In this document: in pieces, positions 9,510 to 20,539 of the stretch
Layout of the letters: each line of letters begins with the position of its first letter
How positions within the stretch are numbered: the first letter of the stretch is position 1
Assembly (NCBI GenBank): GCA_913057155.1
Contig: CAJXNV010000003.1
Location: forward strand, 1 to 49,167
Direction: 5' to 3'
From: an uncultured Actinomycetes bacterium
Lineage (GTDB): Bacteria > Actinomycetota > Actinomycetes > S36-B12
Length of the DNA: 49,167 bases
Program-made: the position numbers and the translations under genes
Notes under the pieces: generated by a model
The model's database searches: none
Told to the model about the DNA's origin: nothing
The model's input: the letters and a program-made list of their open reading frames with translations, nothing else

Positions 9510-11421
9510 TCGGTGATGAGTCGCGCGCGGTGCGTTGCGCTGCAACCCACTCGACGATGTCGCGGGAGATGTGCTGCCCGGTGAGCCCGGCCTGTTGCAG
9601 GACGTCGGCGCGCTTGGCGTGATCGAGGAAACGGCGCGGGATGCCGAACGTGCGCACCGGGGTGTCCAGGCCCGCGTCCTGCAAGGCCAGTTGCACCGCT
9701 GAGCCGATGCCACCGGCACGTACTCCGTCCTCCACCACGACCACATGGCTCGCGTCGGCGGCCAACTCGATGACGGCCGCCGGGACCGGCAACACCCACC
9801 GTGGATCCAGCACGGTGGTGGCGATGCCTTGATCCCCCAGCCGCTCGGCGACCTCGAGGGCCATGCCGGCGAAGGATCCCACCGCGACGATCAGGACGTC
9901 GGGGGTCGGTCCGGCGTCCTTCAAGATGTCGACGCCACCGACCGACCGTTGCGCGGGGATGTCGACACCGAGGGCACCCTTGGGAAACCGCACGACGGTG
10001 GGCGCATCGTCCACGCAGACCGCCTCCTGCAATTCCTCGCGCAACGTCGTCTCATCCCGCGGGGCGGCCAGGCGAAGGCCGGGGACGACCCCGAGCATGG
10101 CCATGTCCCACATGCCGTTGTGGCTCGCACCGTCGTCTCCGGTCACACCGGCGCGATCGAGCACGAAGGTGACTCCGGCGCGGTGCAGTGCGCAGTCCAT
10201 CAGTACCTGATCGAAAGCCCGGTTCAAGAAGGTGGCGTAGACCGCGACCACCGGATGCATTCCGCCGTAGGCGAGTCCGGCCGCACTGGTCGCCGCGTGC
10301 TGCTCGGCGATACCGACATCGAAGGTGCGATCGGGGTAGCTGGCGGCGAAGCGTTCCAAGCCGGTGGGACCGAGCATGGCGGCGGTGATGGCGACGACGT
10401 CCTTGCGATCGTGGCCGATGCGAACCATCTCATCGGCGAACACCGAGGTCCAGGTGGGCCCGGACTTCGTCAAGGGCTTGCCCGTATCCGGGTCGATGAC
10501 CCCGACGCCGTGGAAACGGTCCGCTTCATCGGCTTCCGCAGGTGCATAGCCCTGCCCCTTGCGGGTGATGGTGTGCACGATGACCGGGTGATCGAAGTCG
10601 CGCGCCAACCGCAGTGCGAATTCCAGCTCCTGCTCATCGTGTCCATCCACCGGACCGATGTACTTCAGGCCCAGGTCCTCGAACATCCCCTGCGGCGCAA
10701 CGACATCCTTCAGGCCCTTCTTTACGCCATGCAGGGCGTCGTAGATCGGGGGACCAACGACGGGCGTGCGCTTCAAGACGCTCTTACCCCACGCCATGAA
10801 CCGCTCGTAGCCGCGGGTGGTGCGCAAGGTCGCGAGGTGATGGGCGACGCCACCGATGGTCGGTGAATAGGAACGCTCGTTGTCGTTGACGACGATCACT
10901 ACCGGTCGATCGCTTGCTGCGATGTTGTTCAGTGCCTCCCACGCCATACCGCCGGTGAGCGCGCCGTCGCCGATGACCGCGACGACATGCTGGCTGCCGA
11001 GCAGGCCGCGCTGCTCCCACGCCTTGGCTATTCCATCGGCGTAGGACAAGGCCGTGGAGGCGTGGGAGTTCTCCACGATGTCGTGGACGCTCTCGGCCCT
11101 GCTGGGGTATCCGGACAAGCCATCGCGTTGGCGGAGGGAATCGAAGTCCTCGACGCGGCCGGTCAGCATCTTGTGCACGTACGCCTGGTGCCCGGTGTCC
11201 CAGATGATCGCATCGCTTGGCGAGTCGAACACCCGGTGCAAGGCGATGGTGAGTTCGACGACCCCGAGGTTCGGGCCGAGGTGGCCACCGGTCGCCGAGA
11301 CCTTCTCCACGAGGAAGGCGCGGACCTCGGCGGCGAGTTCGTCGATGCGATCCGCCGGTAGCGCTTGCAGGTCACGCGGGGTGCTGATCGTGCCCAGCAC
11401 GGGGTAGTCGGAGGCGCTCAT
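9460..11421 (-). CDS. dxs: 1-deoxy-D-xylulose-5-phosphate synthase
   Basis: Motifs [71 protein letters not shown]. Confidence 0.97.
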   Translation of the reverse strand: MSASDYPVLGTISTPRDLQALPADRIDELAAEVRAFLVEKVSATGGHLGPNLGVVELTIALHRVFDSPSDAIIWDTGHQAYVHKMLTGRVEDFDSLRQRDGLSGYPSRAESVHDIVENSHASTALSYADGIAKAWEQRGLLGSQHVVAVIGDGALTGGMAWEALNNIAASDRPVVIVVNDNERSYSPTIGGVAHHLATLRTTRGYERFMAWGKSVLKRTPVVGPPIYDALHGVKKGLKDVVAPQGMFEDLGLKYIGPVDGHDEQELEFALRLARDFDHPVIVHTITRKGQGYAPAEADEADRFHGVGVIDPDTGKPLTKSGPTWTSVFADEMVRIGHDRKDVVAITAAMLGPTGLERFAASYPDRTFDVGIAEQHAATSAAGLAYGGMHPVVAVYATFLNRAFDQVLMDCALHRAGVTFVLDRAGVTGDDGASHNGMWDMAMLGVVPGLRLAAPRDETTLREELQEAVCVDDAPTVVRFPKGALGVDIPAQRSVGGVDILKDAGPTPDVLIVAVGSFAGMALEVAERLGDQGIATTVLDPRWVLPVPAAVIELAADASHVVVVEDGVRAGGIGSAVQLALQDAGLDTPVRTFGIPRRFLDHAKRADVLQQAGLTGQHISRDIVEWVAAQRTARDSSPITQAVKQPPVPGNVDS

Positions 11422-11464
11422 GGGGTGCCTAGTCTAGGGCGGGTGCGCGTTCTGGGCGCGCCAA

Positions 11465-14146
11465 CTACAGCAGCGAACGCAGCACGTAGGGCAGGATGCC
11501 GCCGTTGCGGTAGTAGTCCGCCTCTCCCGGCGTGTCGATCCGTACGGTCGCGGTGAATTCCACGATCCGGCCTCCCGGGCCGGCGGCCTCCACGGACACC
11601 TGGCGCGGCACGGCGCCCTCGTTCAGCGCCTCGATCCCCCGGATCGTGAACACCTCATCCCCCTCCAGCCCCAGGCTCGAAGCGCTGGCTCCGTCCGGGA
11701 ATTGCAGCGGAAGGACGCCCATACCGATCAAGTTGGAGCGGTGGATGCGCTCGTAGGACTCGGCGATGACGGCCCGCACTCCCAAAAGAGCGGTGCCCTT
11801 GGCAGCCCAGTCGCGACTCGAACCCGAGCCGTACTCCTTTCCGGCGATCACCACCAAGGGGATCCGGTGTTCGGCGTAGGACTCGGCGGCATCGAAGATC
11901 GAGACGACCCGATCCGCCCCGGAGTCGGGGTCCTTGGTGAAATCGACGGTGTACCCACCCTCGACGCCCTCGAGCATCAGGTTGCGCAACCTGATGTTGG
12001 CGAAGGTGCCGCGGATCATCACCTCGTGGTTGCCGCGGCGCGAACCGTATGAGTTGAAGTCCTTGCGGTCCACACCGTGCTCGGTCAGGTAGCGCCCCGC
12101 GGGGCTGTCGGCCTTGATGGATCCGGCCGGCGAGATGTGGTCGGTGGTGACGGAGTCGCCGAGCAGGGCGAGCACCCGGGCCCCGACGATGTCGCTGACC
12201 GGTTGCGGGTCTTGCTGCATTCCCTCGAAGTACGGAGGCTTGCGCACGTAGGTGCTGTGCGGATCCCACTCGAATACGTCGCCCTCGGGGGTGGCGAGCG
12301 CCTGCCAGCGCTCGTCCCCGGCGAATACGTCGGCGTAACGGCTGGTGAACATGTCGGTATCGATGGATGCGTCGATGACCTCCTGCACCTCATGCGCGCT
12401 CGGCCAGATGTCGGCCAGGAATACGGCCTCGCCGTTCGCGTCGGTTCCCAGCGGCTCCTCCAGCAAGTCGATGTCCATCGTCCCGGCGATGGCGTAGGCG
12501 ACTACGAGCGGCGGGGAGGCCAGGTAGTTCATCTTGACATCGGGGTTGATCCGACCTTCGAAGTTGCGGTTGCCGGACAGGACGGATGTGACGGCCAGGT
12601 CGTGTTCGTTCACAGCCGCGCTGACCTCGGGGATCAGCGGCCCGGAATTACCGATGCATGTCGTGCAGCCGTAGCCGACGATGTCGAAGCCCAACTTCTC
12701 CAAGTAGGGAAGCAGCCCGGATCTTTCGTAGTAATCGGTGACGACCCGCGATCCCGGAGCCAGGGTGGTCTTCACCCACGGCTTACGGGTCAGCCCGCGA
12801 TCCACGGCCTTCTTGGCGAGCAGTCCGGCACCGATCATGACCGATGGGTTCGAGGTGTTGGTGCACGAGGTGATGGCGGCGATCGTCACTGCCCCGTGTC
12901 CGATGCTCACCGGCTCACCGGCGATCTCGAAATCGGCCTGGGCACTGGGCGTAGCCGTGTAGTCGTTCAGCGCGGATTCGAAGGAAGCCCGCGCTTGCGA
13001 GACCAGGACCCGATCCTGCGGTCGCTTGGGGCCGGCCAGGCTCGGTTCGATCGTGGACAGGTCGAGCTCGAGCACCTCCGAGTAGCGCGGTTCACGTTCC
13101 GGGTCGTGCCACAAGCCCTGCTCTTTGGCATAGGTCTCGACGAGTGCGATCTGCTCGTCGCTGCGGCCGGTGAGGCGGAGGTAATCGCAGGTGGCCTCGT
13201 CGATCGGGAAGATGGCCACGGTGCTGCCGTACTCCGGGCTCATGTTCCCGATGGTGGCGCGGTTGGCCAACGGCACCGCGGAGACGCCGTCCCCGTAGAA
13301 CTCGACGAACTTGCCGACCACGCCGTGCCCTCGCAGCATCTCGGTGATCGTGAGCACCAAGTCGGTGGCCGTCGCAGCCTGTGGCAATTCGCCGGTCAAC
13401 TTGAAGCCGACCACCCGGGGGATCAGCATGGACACCGGCTGCCCGAGCATCGCGGCTTCCGCCTCGATGCCACCGACACCCCAGCCGAGGACGCCGAGGC
13501 CGTTGACCATGGTGGTGTGCGAGTCGGTACCGACCACGGTGTCCGGATACGCCTGGCCGCCGCGGGCCATGACCACGCGCGCGAGTGCCTCGATGTTCAC
13601 CTGGTGCACGATCCCGGTCCCCGGGGGCACCACCTTGAACTCGTCGAAGGCTCCTTGCCCCCAGCGCAGGAACTGGTACCGCTCGCGGTTTCGCTGGTAC
13701 TCGAGTTCGACGTTGCGCTCCTCGGCATCGGCCAAGCCGAAGAAGTCCGCGATGACCGAATGGTCGATGACCAACTCCGCGGGGGCCAGCGGCTCGATCT
13801 TCGCCGGATCGCCGCCGAGATCACGCACGGCTTCCCGCATGGTCGCTAGATCGACCACGACGGGTACACCGGTGAAGTCCTGCATGACCACGCGAGCGGG
13901 GGTGAACTGGATCTCGGTGGCGGGCTCGGCCTGCGCATCCCAGGCACCGAGGGCGGTTATGGCCTCCGCCGTGACGTTGGCACCGTCCTCGGTCCGCAGC
14001 AGGTTCTCCAGTAGCACCTTGTGGGTGAAGGGCAGGTCCTGCGCTCCCGGCACGGCGCCGATCCGGAATATCTCGTAGGTCCGCTCCCCCGCCGAACTGG
14101 TGACGGTCAGCTCTCCGCGCGCTCCGAAGCTGTCGTTACTACCCAC
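11465..14146 (-). CDS. acnA: Aconitate hydratase
   Basis: [107 protein letters not shown] start with an AGTGGGAGGT ribosome-binding region. Confidence 0.97.
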   Translation of the reverse strand: MGSNDSFGARGELTVTSSAGERTYEIFRIGAVPGAQDLPFTHKVLLENLLRTEDGANVTAEAITALGAWDAQAEPATEIQFTPARVVMQDFTGVPVVVDLATMREAVRDLGGDPAKIEPLAPAELVIDHSVIADFFGLADAEERNVELEYQRNRERYQFLRWGQGAFDEFKVVPPGTGIVHQVNIEALARVVMARGGQAYPDTVVGTDSHTTMVNGLGVLGWGVGGIEAEAAMLGQPVSMLIPRVVGFKLTGELPQAATATDLVLTITEMLRGHGVVGKFVEFYGDGVSAVPLANRATIGNMSPEYGSTVAIFPIDEATCDYLRLTGRSDEQIALVETYAKEQGLWHDPEREPRYSEVLELDLSTIEPSLAGPKRPQDRVLVSQARASFESALNDYTATPSAQADFEIAGEPVSIGHGAVTIAAITSCTNTSNPSVMIGAGLLAKKAVDRGLTRKPWVKTTLAPGSRVVTDYYERSGLLPYLEKLGFDIVGYGCTTCIGNSGPLIPEVSAAVNEHDLAVTSVLSGNRNFEGRINPDVKMNYLASPPLVVAYAIAGTMDIDLLEEPLGTDANGEAVFLADIWPSAHEVQEVIDASIDTDMFTSRYADVFAGDERWQALATPEGDVFEWDPHSTYVRKPPYFEGMQQDPQPVSDIVGARVLALLGDSVTTDHISPAGSIKADSPAGRYLTEHGVDRKDFNSYGSRRGNHEVMIRGTFANIRLRNLMLEGVEGGYTVDFTKDPDSGADRVVSIFDAAESYAEHRIPLVVIAGKEYGSGSSRDWAAKGTALLGVRAVIAESYERIHRSNLIGMGVLPLQFPDGASASSLGLEGDEVFTIRGIEALNEGAVPRQVSVEAAGPGGRIVEFTATVRIDTPGEADYYRNGGILPYVLRSLL

Positions 14147-14161
14147 GGGGACCTCCCACTC

Positions 14162-14183
14162 GATATCTTGACGTCAAGATATC
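14162..14183. promoter_or_regulatory. Perfect 22-bp palindrome (GATATCTTGACGTCAAGATATC), probable operator for acnA
   Basis: Self-complementary over all 22 bp; about 15 bp upstream of the acnA GTG; overlaps the stop codon (14174-14176) of the upstream same-strand gene. Confidence 0.7.
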
Positions 14184-15517
14184 CGATCTTGCCGCTCGAA
14201 GGCGGCGACGGTCTCGAAGTGGTGGCTTTGCGCGAAGGCATCCCATGCGCGCAACCGGGTCAGCCGATACCCGTGGCGCTCGAGTCGGGCGGCATCGCGG
14301 CCCAGCGCCACCGGATCGCAGGCCACGTACACGATCACGGGCGCCTGCGTAGCCACGATGGCGTCGACGACTTCGGCGCCCGCGCCGCTGCGCGGGGGGT
14401 CGAGCACCACGCCGGACAGCCCATCGGGATAGTCATCGGCGCGCCCATCGGCATCCCGATCGGCGCCCCGCACCGATGCCCGTGCGAGCCATTCGCGCAC
14501 ATCGGCTTCGTGCAAACGCACCCACGGCATCGCGTGCAGCGCCCGCTTCGCCGCGCTCACCGCCGACGCCACCCCTTCCACCGCCTGCACCGAGCCGCGT
14601 GAATCGGTGCCGTCCGCAGCATCGGTATAACCCACCCGGGCACCCAGCGCGGCCGCCAGCGGGCCGACCCCGGCGTACAAGTCCCACCAGTGCTGCCCGG
14701 GCCGCACTCCCCCGAACTCCACGACCGCATCCATCAAGGCCGGCACCAAGCGCGGTTCGGCCTGCCAGAAGCCCTCCAAGGGAACCTGGAAGTCGATCGC
14801 GTGTCCTTCGACGTCGAGTCGGTGCCGTACGCGTGCGCCCTCGAGCGAATCGCCCACTTGCGCGCGCGCACCGTCATCGCCCTTGGCCACCACGATCACG
14901 TCTTCTTCACCTGCATCCCTTGCGCACCGCAGGGCTTCGGTGAGGACATCGCTATCGGCGATAGTGCAGTGATCGGCTGCCACCCGTCGCGAGCTGCGAT
15001 GCGCCCGCAGCGCAGGGACCATCTGCCCGTCCCCGCCACGCACCACACCGAAACGCATCCGAGAACGCCATCGGGTCTGTGGGCCCAGGGGCAGTACGCC
15101 CTCGGCGGTCAGTTCATCGACACGATCCTCAGGTAGCCGACCGTGTCGGGAAAGCGCCTCTCGCAGGACCGCGGTCTTCATGCGCAACTGCAGTGGATAC
15201 GACGCGTGCTGGAAGTCGCAGCCGCCGCATCCGAAGGCATGGAACGCCGGACACGGCGCCACCCGGCGCTCGGGATGCGGTGCTAGCACCTCGATCGTCT
15301 CGGCGAATGCATGGCTGGTCTTCACATCGGTGACCTCGGCGACGACCCGCTCGTCGGGCAAGGCCCCGCGCACGAACACCACGAAGCCGTCCTGGCGCGC
15401 GACCACGTAGCCACCGTGCGCAACATTGACGGTGTCCAATTCCAGACGGTCGCCCACGGCGGGCTTCGGACTCCCAGGCTTCGGACTCCCGGGCTGGGGG
15501 CTCACCTTGCTCGGCAC
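14174..15517 (-). CDS. TRAM domain-containing class I SAM-dependent RNA methyltransferase (TrmA/RumA family)
   Basis: CPAFHAFGCGGCDFQHASYPLQLRMKTAVLREAL, DLYAGVGPLAAALG, VVLDPPRSGAGAEVVDAI, VYVACDPVALGRD. Confidence 0.9.
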   Translation of the reverse strand: MPSKVSPQPGSPKPGSPKPAVGDRLELDTVNVAHGGYVVARQDGFVVFVRGALPDERVVAEVTDVKTSHAFAETIEVLAPHPERRVAPCPAFHAFGCGGCDFQHASYPLQLRMKTAVLREALSRHGRLPEDRVDELTAEGVLPLGPQTRWRSRMRFGVVRGGDGQMVPALRAHRSSRRVAADHCTIADSDVLTEALRCARDAGEEDVIVVAKGDDGARAQVGDSLEGARVRHRLDVEGHAIDFQVPLEGFWQAEPRLVPALMDAVVEFGGVRPGQHWWDLYAGVGPLAAALGARVGYTDAADGTDSRGSVQAVEGVASAVSAAKRALHAMPWVRLHEADVREWLARASVRGADRDADGRADDYPDGLSGVVLDPPRSGAGAEVVDAIVATQAPVIVYVACDPVALGRDAARLERHGYRLTRLRAWDAFAQSHHFETVAAFERQDRIS

Positions 15518-15555
15518 CCCCGAACCCTAGGTGCCCGCGCGTGTAGCGTTGAGCC

Positions 15556-16218
15556 GTGCACGTTGTCATCCTCGGCTGTGGACGTGTCGGGTCGCTGTTG
15601 GCCGACGATCTCGATGCCCTCGGCCATTCGGTGGCGGTGGTCGACCAGGATGCCAAGTCCTTTCGCAAGCTCCGCCCCGATTTCAGCGGTATCACCGTCA
15701 AGGGCGTGGGCTTCGATCGCCAGACATTGGAGAACGCCGGCATCGAGCGGGCCCACGCTTTCACCGCGGTGAGCAGTGGTGACAACACCAACATCCTCGC
15801 CGCGCGCGTAGCTCGCGAGACCTACGGTGTCGAGAACGTGGTCGCGCGCATCTACGACCCGCGACGAGCCGAGGTCTATCAACGCCTCGGCATTCCCACC
15901 GTCGCGACCGTTTCATGGACCACGACCCAGATCATGCGGGCGCTACTGCCGCTGGGCGCCGATACCGAGTACACCGATCCGACCGGAACCATGGCGCTCG
16001 CCGAAGTGCATGTGGGTCCGCTCTGGCTCGGTAAGCGCAGCCGCGACCTCGCCGAGGCGACCGGCGCCCGTATCGCGTTCGTGACCCGTTACGGAGCCGC
16101 CTTCTTGCCGGACGAACGCACCGTGGTGCAAGACGGTGATCTGGTCCACTTGCTGTTCCCACCGGACCGACGCGATGAGATCGAGTTGATCTGCGAGAAG
16201 GGACCGGTTCGCTCATGA
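15556..16218 (+). CDS. TrkA family potassium uptake regulatory protein (first of pair)
   Basis: RCK/TrkA-N motif VVILGCGRVGSLLADDLDALGHSVAVVDQD; GTG start. Confidence 0.9.
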   Translation: MHVVILGCGRVGSLLADDLDALGHSVAVVDQDAKSFRKLRPDFSGITVKGVGFDRQTLENAGIERAHAFTAVSSGDNTNILAARVARETYGVENVVARIYDPRRAEVYQRLGIPTVATVSWTTTQIMRALLPLGADTEYTDPTGTMALAEVHVGPLWLGKRSRDLAEATGARIAFVTRYGAAFLPDERTVVQDGDLVHLLFPPDRRDEIELICEKGPVRS

Positions 16219-16892
16219 TGCGGGTTGCCATCGCCGGGGCCGGCAAAGTCGGACGGGCCATCGCTCGCGAACTCGTCGGCAACGGCCACGAAGTCTTGAT
16301 CATCGACAAGGACGCCGAGTTGGCTCGACCCGGAGTCGTGACCGGCGCCCAAGTGCTGTTGGCCGATGCTTGCGAGGTCACCAGCCTCGATGAGGCACGC
16401 CTGGCCGAATGCCAGGTCGTCGTAGCCGCCACCGGTGACGACAAGGTCAACTTAGTCGTCTCGCTACTGGCCAAGACCGAGTTCGGCGTGCCCCGCGTCG
16501 TAGCTCGGGTGAACCATCCGAAGAACGAGTGGATGTTCGACGAATCCTGGGGGGTAGACGTGGCGGTCTCCACGCCGCGGATGCTGTCCGCGCTCGTGGA
16601 GGAGGCCGTGAGCGTCGGCGATCTCGTCCGACTGTTCACCTTCCGGCAGGGTGCTGCCGAACTCGTCGAGATGACCCTCGCCGCCGATTCCCCCGTGGTC
16701 GGCCGCGCGATCGCGGACATCCCGTGGCCGCAGGACACCGCTCCCGTCGCCGTGGTGCGCGGTGCGAACGTGTCGCTTCCGGCGAACGCGGAGACACTCG
16801 AGGCCGGCGATGAGTTGCTCTTCGTCGTCGCACCGGCGCAAGAGCCCGCGCTGCAAGCCTTGATGTGCAGCGAGCCGGTGGAGCAGGGCTAG
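16215..16892 (+). CDS. TrkA family potassium uptake regulatory protein (second of pair)
   Basis: MRVAIAGAGKVGRAIARELVGNGHEVLIIDKD; ATGA overlap with the preceding gene. Confidence 0.9.
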   Translation: MMRVAIAGAGKVGRAIARELVGNGHEVLIIDKDAELARPGVVTGAQVLLADACEVTSLDEARLAECQVVVAATGDDKVNLVVSLLAKTEFGVPRVVARVNHPKNEWMFDESWGVDVAVSTPRMLSALVEEAVSVGDLVRLFTFRQGAAELVEMTLAADSPVVGRAIADIPWPQDTAPVAVVRGANVSLPANAETLEAGDELLFVVAPAQEPALQALMCSEPVEQG

Positions 16893-17644
16893 TAGTCGGA
16901 GTCGGTGTCGGAACCGCCGGCTTCGTGGGCTGCGCGTCGTTCCCGGTAGACCGGTGCGAGCACCCGATAGGTGAAGTAGGCACCGGCGAGGAACAGCGGC
17001 CAACCCATGATGACCCGCGCGACCCCGAGTGCTTCGATCGCGCCGGCCAGGTACAGCGGAGCCTGCACGCTGAGTCGAAGGAAGAACACGCCCACCCAGA
17101 TCCACGACGCGGCCGCGTAGGTGCGGCGTAGACGCTGATCCTTGCGCCAAGCGGTTCCGTCTCCGGTCAGGTAGCCCATGGCGATGCCGAGGGCGGGCCA
17201 GCCGACGAGGATCGAGACGATGAAGGCGGTCCCGTACGCCACGTTCGTCAACAGGCCCGGTAGGAAGAAGTCCTCGGCGTTTCCGGTCCATGCGGAGAAA
17301 GCGGCGGCGATCGCCAACCCGAAGAAACCGGTGAATATCTGCTGCAGCGATTGGCGCCGGAAGAGTCGCCACACCACCAAGACGGCGCCCGTAGCCAGTG
17401 CCGCAACCAGCGCCGGCGTCAAGACGCGTCCACCCAACGCGAAGACGGTGATGAACACCACGGTCGGCGCGCCGGTGTCGATCATGCCCTTCCATCCACC
17501 GATGGCGCGCTCGAGGATCAGCCCTTCCGCGCGGATGTCCGCGACCGATTGACCGTCCGGCGGCGGATCGGCAGCCGGATCATCGACAGGACTCGGTTCG
17601 TCGTGTACGCCCGGCTCATCGCCGGAAGTGGTGTCCGCCATCAA
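16889..17644 (-). CDS. DUF3159 domain-containing membrane protein
   Basis: AIGGWKGMIDTGAPTVVFITVF...VWRLFRRQSLQQIFTGFFGLAIAAAFSAWTG...FFLPGLLTNVAYG pattern; canonical neighbourhood with TrkA, OB-fold and DUF3710. Confidence 0.87.
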   Translation of the reverse strand: MMADTTSGDEPGVHDEPSPVDDPAADPPPDGQSVADIRAEGLILERAIGGWKGMIDTGAPTVVFITVFALGGRVLTPALVAALATGAVLVVWRLFRRQSLQQIFTGFFGLAIAAAFSAWTGNAEDFFLPGLLTNVAYGTAFIVSILVGWPALGIAMGYLTGDGTAWRKDQRLRRTYAAASWIWVGVFFLRLSVQAPLYLAGAIEALGVARVIMGWPLFLAGAYFTYRVLAPVYRERRAAHEAGGSDTDSDY

Positions 17645-17645
17645 G

Positions 17646-18023
17646 TCATTCCGGCAGTAGTTCGTAGCGCGGGTTGTAGATGGTCGGATGGTCGGTTACG
17701 CAGTTCAAGCGACCGTGCACGACCAGGCGCCTACCTTCGTGGATTCCCGGGATCCGGCGTCGTCCCAACCACACGACGAACACGCGTCCGGAACCATCGT
17801 TGATGCTCACTTCGAGTGCCGGTGCGCTGCCTTCGGGGCGAACGACCACATGGGAGATGGTTCCGGCGATCGTGACCTGTTGACCGGGACAACACGCCTG
17901 GATGGGCGTCAGCGGTTCACCGGGATGCCGGCGCTCGTGGTCGATGCGCGATTCCCGCAGCGCTCGTTCCGATTCCGATTCCGTCAAGCGCCGCAGTGTG
18001 CGGGTGATCACCGATGCGTTCAT
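17646..18023 (-). CDS. OB-fold nucleic acid binding domain-containing protein
   Basis: 125 aa; VTIAGTISHVVVRPEGSAPALEVSINDGSGRVFVVWLGRRRIPGIHEGRRLVVHGRL OB-fold pattern; lies between DUF3710 and DUF3159. Confidence 0.82.
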   Translation of the reverse strand: MNASVITRTLRRLTESESERALRESRIDHERRHPGEPLTPIQACCPGQQVTIAGTISHVVVRPEGSAPALEVSINDGSGRVFVVWLGRRRIPGIHEGRRLVVHGRLNCVTDHPTIYNPRYELLPE

Positions 18024-18031
18024 CGCCAGCC

Positions 18032-18850
18032 CTACCGCGTCTCGGTGATCTCCGGCCCGCGGACCGGCAAGGTGAGGCTCGGCCGCGCCGGGGCGCTGGA
18101 ATCGGATGCGTCCGCCGAGGCTGATTCGTCCACGGCGGACCCTGACTCCGACTCTGACTCTGACTCTGACTCTGACTCTGGATTCTGCGGTACCCGCAAA
18201 GCGATCGAGTTGCCCATGGGCATGGCTTCATCGCCACGGACCACCACCATGCCCCGAACGATGTCATCGAGCACGCCCGCCGCCTGCACGTCCCGAGCCG
18301 CTTTACCCAAGAAGACGAGTCGGACGAACCACCGGGGTCCGTCGATCCCGCAGAACCGCGCCGGCTGGGCCTTGCCCTCGGCTCCGGCAACCTGCGCGCG
18401 TACTTCGGTGCCGTAAGGGCCTTCGACCTGTTCGACGAGGCCACCGGAGGAGTTGATCGAGGACACGATCTGCTGGCGGATCTCATCCCACATACCGGCC
18501 TTGCGCGGTGCCGCATACGGCTGGATCTGCACCGCGGACCCTTCGGAGAGCACGGACAGTTGGCTCACCGCACCGCTGGACGGGTCGGCTTGCACCTGGA
18601 TGCGAACCTGCTGGCTTTGCGGCAGCAACAGACCACCGAGATCGACCCGTGGGACATCCGGGTAATCCTCGTCGGCGTCCCAGGGTCCGTTCGAACGATC
18701 CGATGAACCGTCGCTCGAACCCCCGATCGAACCTTCGCCCGAACCCTGCTCGTCGACTCGATCGGCCGCGTCATCCGCAACGGCGGCGTCGGCTGCATCT
18801 TCGGCCTCTTGCGAAGCGCGCTCGCCCTTCGACCGTCCGAACAAACCCAC
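18032..18850 (-). CDS. DUF3710 domain-containing protein
   Basis: DLGGLLLPQSQQVRIQVQADPSSGAVSQLSVLSEGSAVQIQPYAAPRKAGMWDEIRQQI matches DUF3710; RBS GAAGGAG. Confidence 0.87.
   Translation of the reverse strand: MGLFGRSKGERASQEAEDAADAAVADDAADRVDEQGSGEGSIGGSSDGSSDRSNGPWDADEDYPDVPRVDLGGLLLPQSQQVRIQVQADPSSGAVSQLSVLSEGSAVQIQPYAAPRKAGMWDEIRQQIVSSINSSGGLVEQVEGPYGTEVRAQVAGAEGKAQPARFCGIDGPRWFVRLVFLGKAARDVQAAGVLDDIVRGMVVVRGDEAMPMGNSIALRVPQNPESESESESESESGSAVDESASADASDSSAPARPSLTLPVRGPEITETR
18142..18180 (-). repeat. Hexanucleotide tandem repeat encoding (Ser-Glu)n in DUF3710
   Basis: ctgact ccgact ctgact ctgact ctgact ctgact ctg on the + strand; encodes PESESESESESESESG. Confidence 0.9.
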
Positions 18851-18882
18851 GCTGGACTCCTTCTTCGCCCGTTCGACTTAGC

Positions 18883-18903
18883 CGGGTACCACCACGGTAC
18901 CCG
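18883..18903. terminator. Hairpin CGGGTACC-ACCAC-GGTACCCG between dut and DUF3710 (terminator-like, no T-tract)
   Basis: Perfect 8-bp stem with 5-nt loop in a 66-bp intergenic gap; terminator assignment is tentative. Confidence 0.35.
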
Positions 18904-18916
18904 CCCGACCGAATGC

Positions 18917-19396
18917 TCAGTGCGTGCCGGTGGATCCGAACCCGCCGCCGCCTCGATCGGAACCGGGCAGCGTGTCGACCTCCACCAGATCCAAGGCACA
19001 CACCTCTTGTACGAGCAGTTGGGCGATCCGTTGACCACGACTGATCCGCACGACCGATTCGGTGTCGGTGTTGATACCGATGACCGCGATCTCCCCCCGA
19101 TAACCGGCATCGATAGTGCCGGGTGCATTGAGCAGGGTGAAACCCTCTCGGGCGGCGAGCCCGCTACGCGGGTGAACGAGGCCGACGTAGCCAGGTGGCA
19201 ATGCGATCGCGACCCCCGTAGCGATCAGCGCCCGCTGCCCCGGCTCGAGGTCCACGTCCGAACGTGACCGCAAGTCCCAGCCGGCATCGCCGGGGTGTTC
19301 GCGCTGCGGGGCAGGCAGGTCCGGGTCCAGTCGAGTCCACAGCACCTGCACGGGACGTCCGGCTCCCCCAGCCTGTCCGAGGCGACTCGATGTCAC
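18917..19396 (-). CDS. dut: dUTP diphosphatase
   Basis: [69 protein letters not shown] at 19396 overlaps the upstream stop (GTGA); GTG at 19351 is an alternative. Confidence 0.93.
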   Translation of the reverse strand: MTSSRLGQAGGAGRPVQVLWTRLDPDLPAPQREHPGDAGWDLRSRSDVDLEPGQRALIATGVAIALPPGYVGLVHPRSGLAAREGFTLLNAPGTIDAGYRGEIAVIGINTDTESVVRISRGQRIAQLLVQEVCALDLVEVDTLPGSDRGGGGFGSTGTH

Positions 19397-20010
19397 GGAT
19401 TCACCTGGACGTCCGTCTGGGTGACCCCCGGTCCGCGCACACCACCGCGCTGGCCGCGTTCGCGTGCCGCCTGCTCGACCTGTTCGGCGTTCCCGTTGTC
19501 GAGGAAGTGTTCGAGCGGTACCTGCACGAAGACCGCACGCGCCGTAACGGCCGGCTTCGCGTCCAACGACGCGACAGCGGACATGAACACCCGACGTCCT
19601 TTCACACCGTCGACCATCGCCCGCATCTCCAGACGGGATCCAACGGGTACGGGCCGACGGAAATCGCATTCCAGGTGCGCGGTGACGGCTGGCTTCGCCA
19701 GTAGCCAGTTCAGCGAGCCCAGCACTTCGTCCATGGCCGTGGTCAGCAAACCACCATGGGCCAACCCCGGTGCTCCTTGGTGCAGGTCGGTGACGACGAA
19801 CGTGCCGTAGGTATCCATGCCCTCGCCTGCGAACAGTTGCATGTGCAATCCGCTGGGATGGTCATCACCGCATCCGTAGCACCAGCGGTAGTGACTGGGA
19901 ATCACTTCCCCGGGTGCCGGCGCGTGTGGCGCGCGGGCCGGCATGGTCGCGTCGTCGGGCACCTGCGGATCGTTGCTGGGCATTGCGGGGACGATACCGC
20001 CACCGACCAC
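19393..20010 (-). CDS. PaaI family thioesterase (hotdog fold)
   Basis: [17 protein letters not shown]...[19 protein letters not shown]. Start could be the internal MPSNDPQ. Confidence 0.83.
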   Translation of the reverse strand: MVGGGIVPAMPSNDPQVPDDATMPARAPHAPAPGEVIPSHYRWCYGCGDDHPSGLHMQLFAGEGMDTYGTFVVTDLHQGAPGLAHGGLLTTAMDEVLGSLNWLLAKPAVTAHLECDFRRPVPVGSRLEMRAMVDGVKGRRVFMSAVASLDAKPAVTARAVFVQVPLEHFLDNGNAEQVEQAARERGQRGGVRGPGVTQTDVQVNP

Positions 20011-20019
20011 AATGCCGGT

Positions 20020-20508
20020 ATGTCCAGCGATCGCGATGTGCGCTACCGGGAACGACTCCTGCCCGGACCCCTGTGGTGGCTGGTGGTCGCAGCGCTCGTG
20101 GCGATGGTGGCGATCGCCTACGGTGCCGCGCTGGGCACCGGCATCGGTGTCATCACCGCCGTCGCACTCGGTGCCATCGCCGTAGCCGGTCTGTGGTTCG
20201 GCTCACCGACGGTCACCGTCGATGATCGGGGTCTGCAATGCGGTCGCGCCCGGCTACCGAGATCGGCGATCGGCGATTCCTTCGCCCTCACCGGCGACGA
20301 ACTCCGCGCGGCCCGTCGCGGCCACCGTTCCGAACTACCGGCATCCACCTATCCGGTGTTGCCCGTGTGGTCACCGCAATCGGCACTCGCGATCGACGTC
20401 ACCGACCCGGTGGACCCGCACCCCGCCTGGCTCGTGGGCACCCGACGTCCCCGTGAATTCGATGCGGCGATCAGTGAGCTGCGGGATACATCGGCGGGGG
20501 CGGGCTGA
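20020..20508 (+). CDS. DUF3093 domain-containing membrane protein
   Basis: YRERLLPGPLWWLVVAALVAMVAIAYGAALG; in-frame ATG 20020 chosen over 19756; adjacent to dut as in other actinobacteria. Confidence 0.82.
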   Translation: MSSDRDVRYRERLLPGPLWWLVVAALVAMVAIAYGAALGTGIGVITAVALGAIAVAGLWFGSPTVTVDDRGLQCGRARLPRSAIGDSFALTGDELRAARRGHRSELPASTYPVLPVWSPQSALAIDVTDPVDPHPAWLVGTRRPREFDAAISELRDTSAGAG

Positions 20509-20539
20509 CAGCCGCGGCCGAATGCGACAGAGTGTGACC

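Noticed and set aside
12077-13849. 590-aa + strand ORF opposite acnA
   Set aside because: High-GC shadow ORF; the antisense frame encodes a full-length aconitase with all motifs and this ORF has no recognisable domain.
18883-18903. Strong intrinsic terminator call for the GGTACC hairpin
   Set aside because: Stem is perfect but no T-tract follows on either strand, so only a low-confidence terminator-like call is given.
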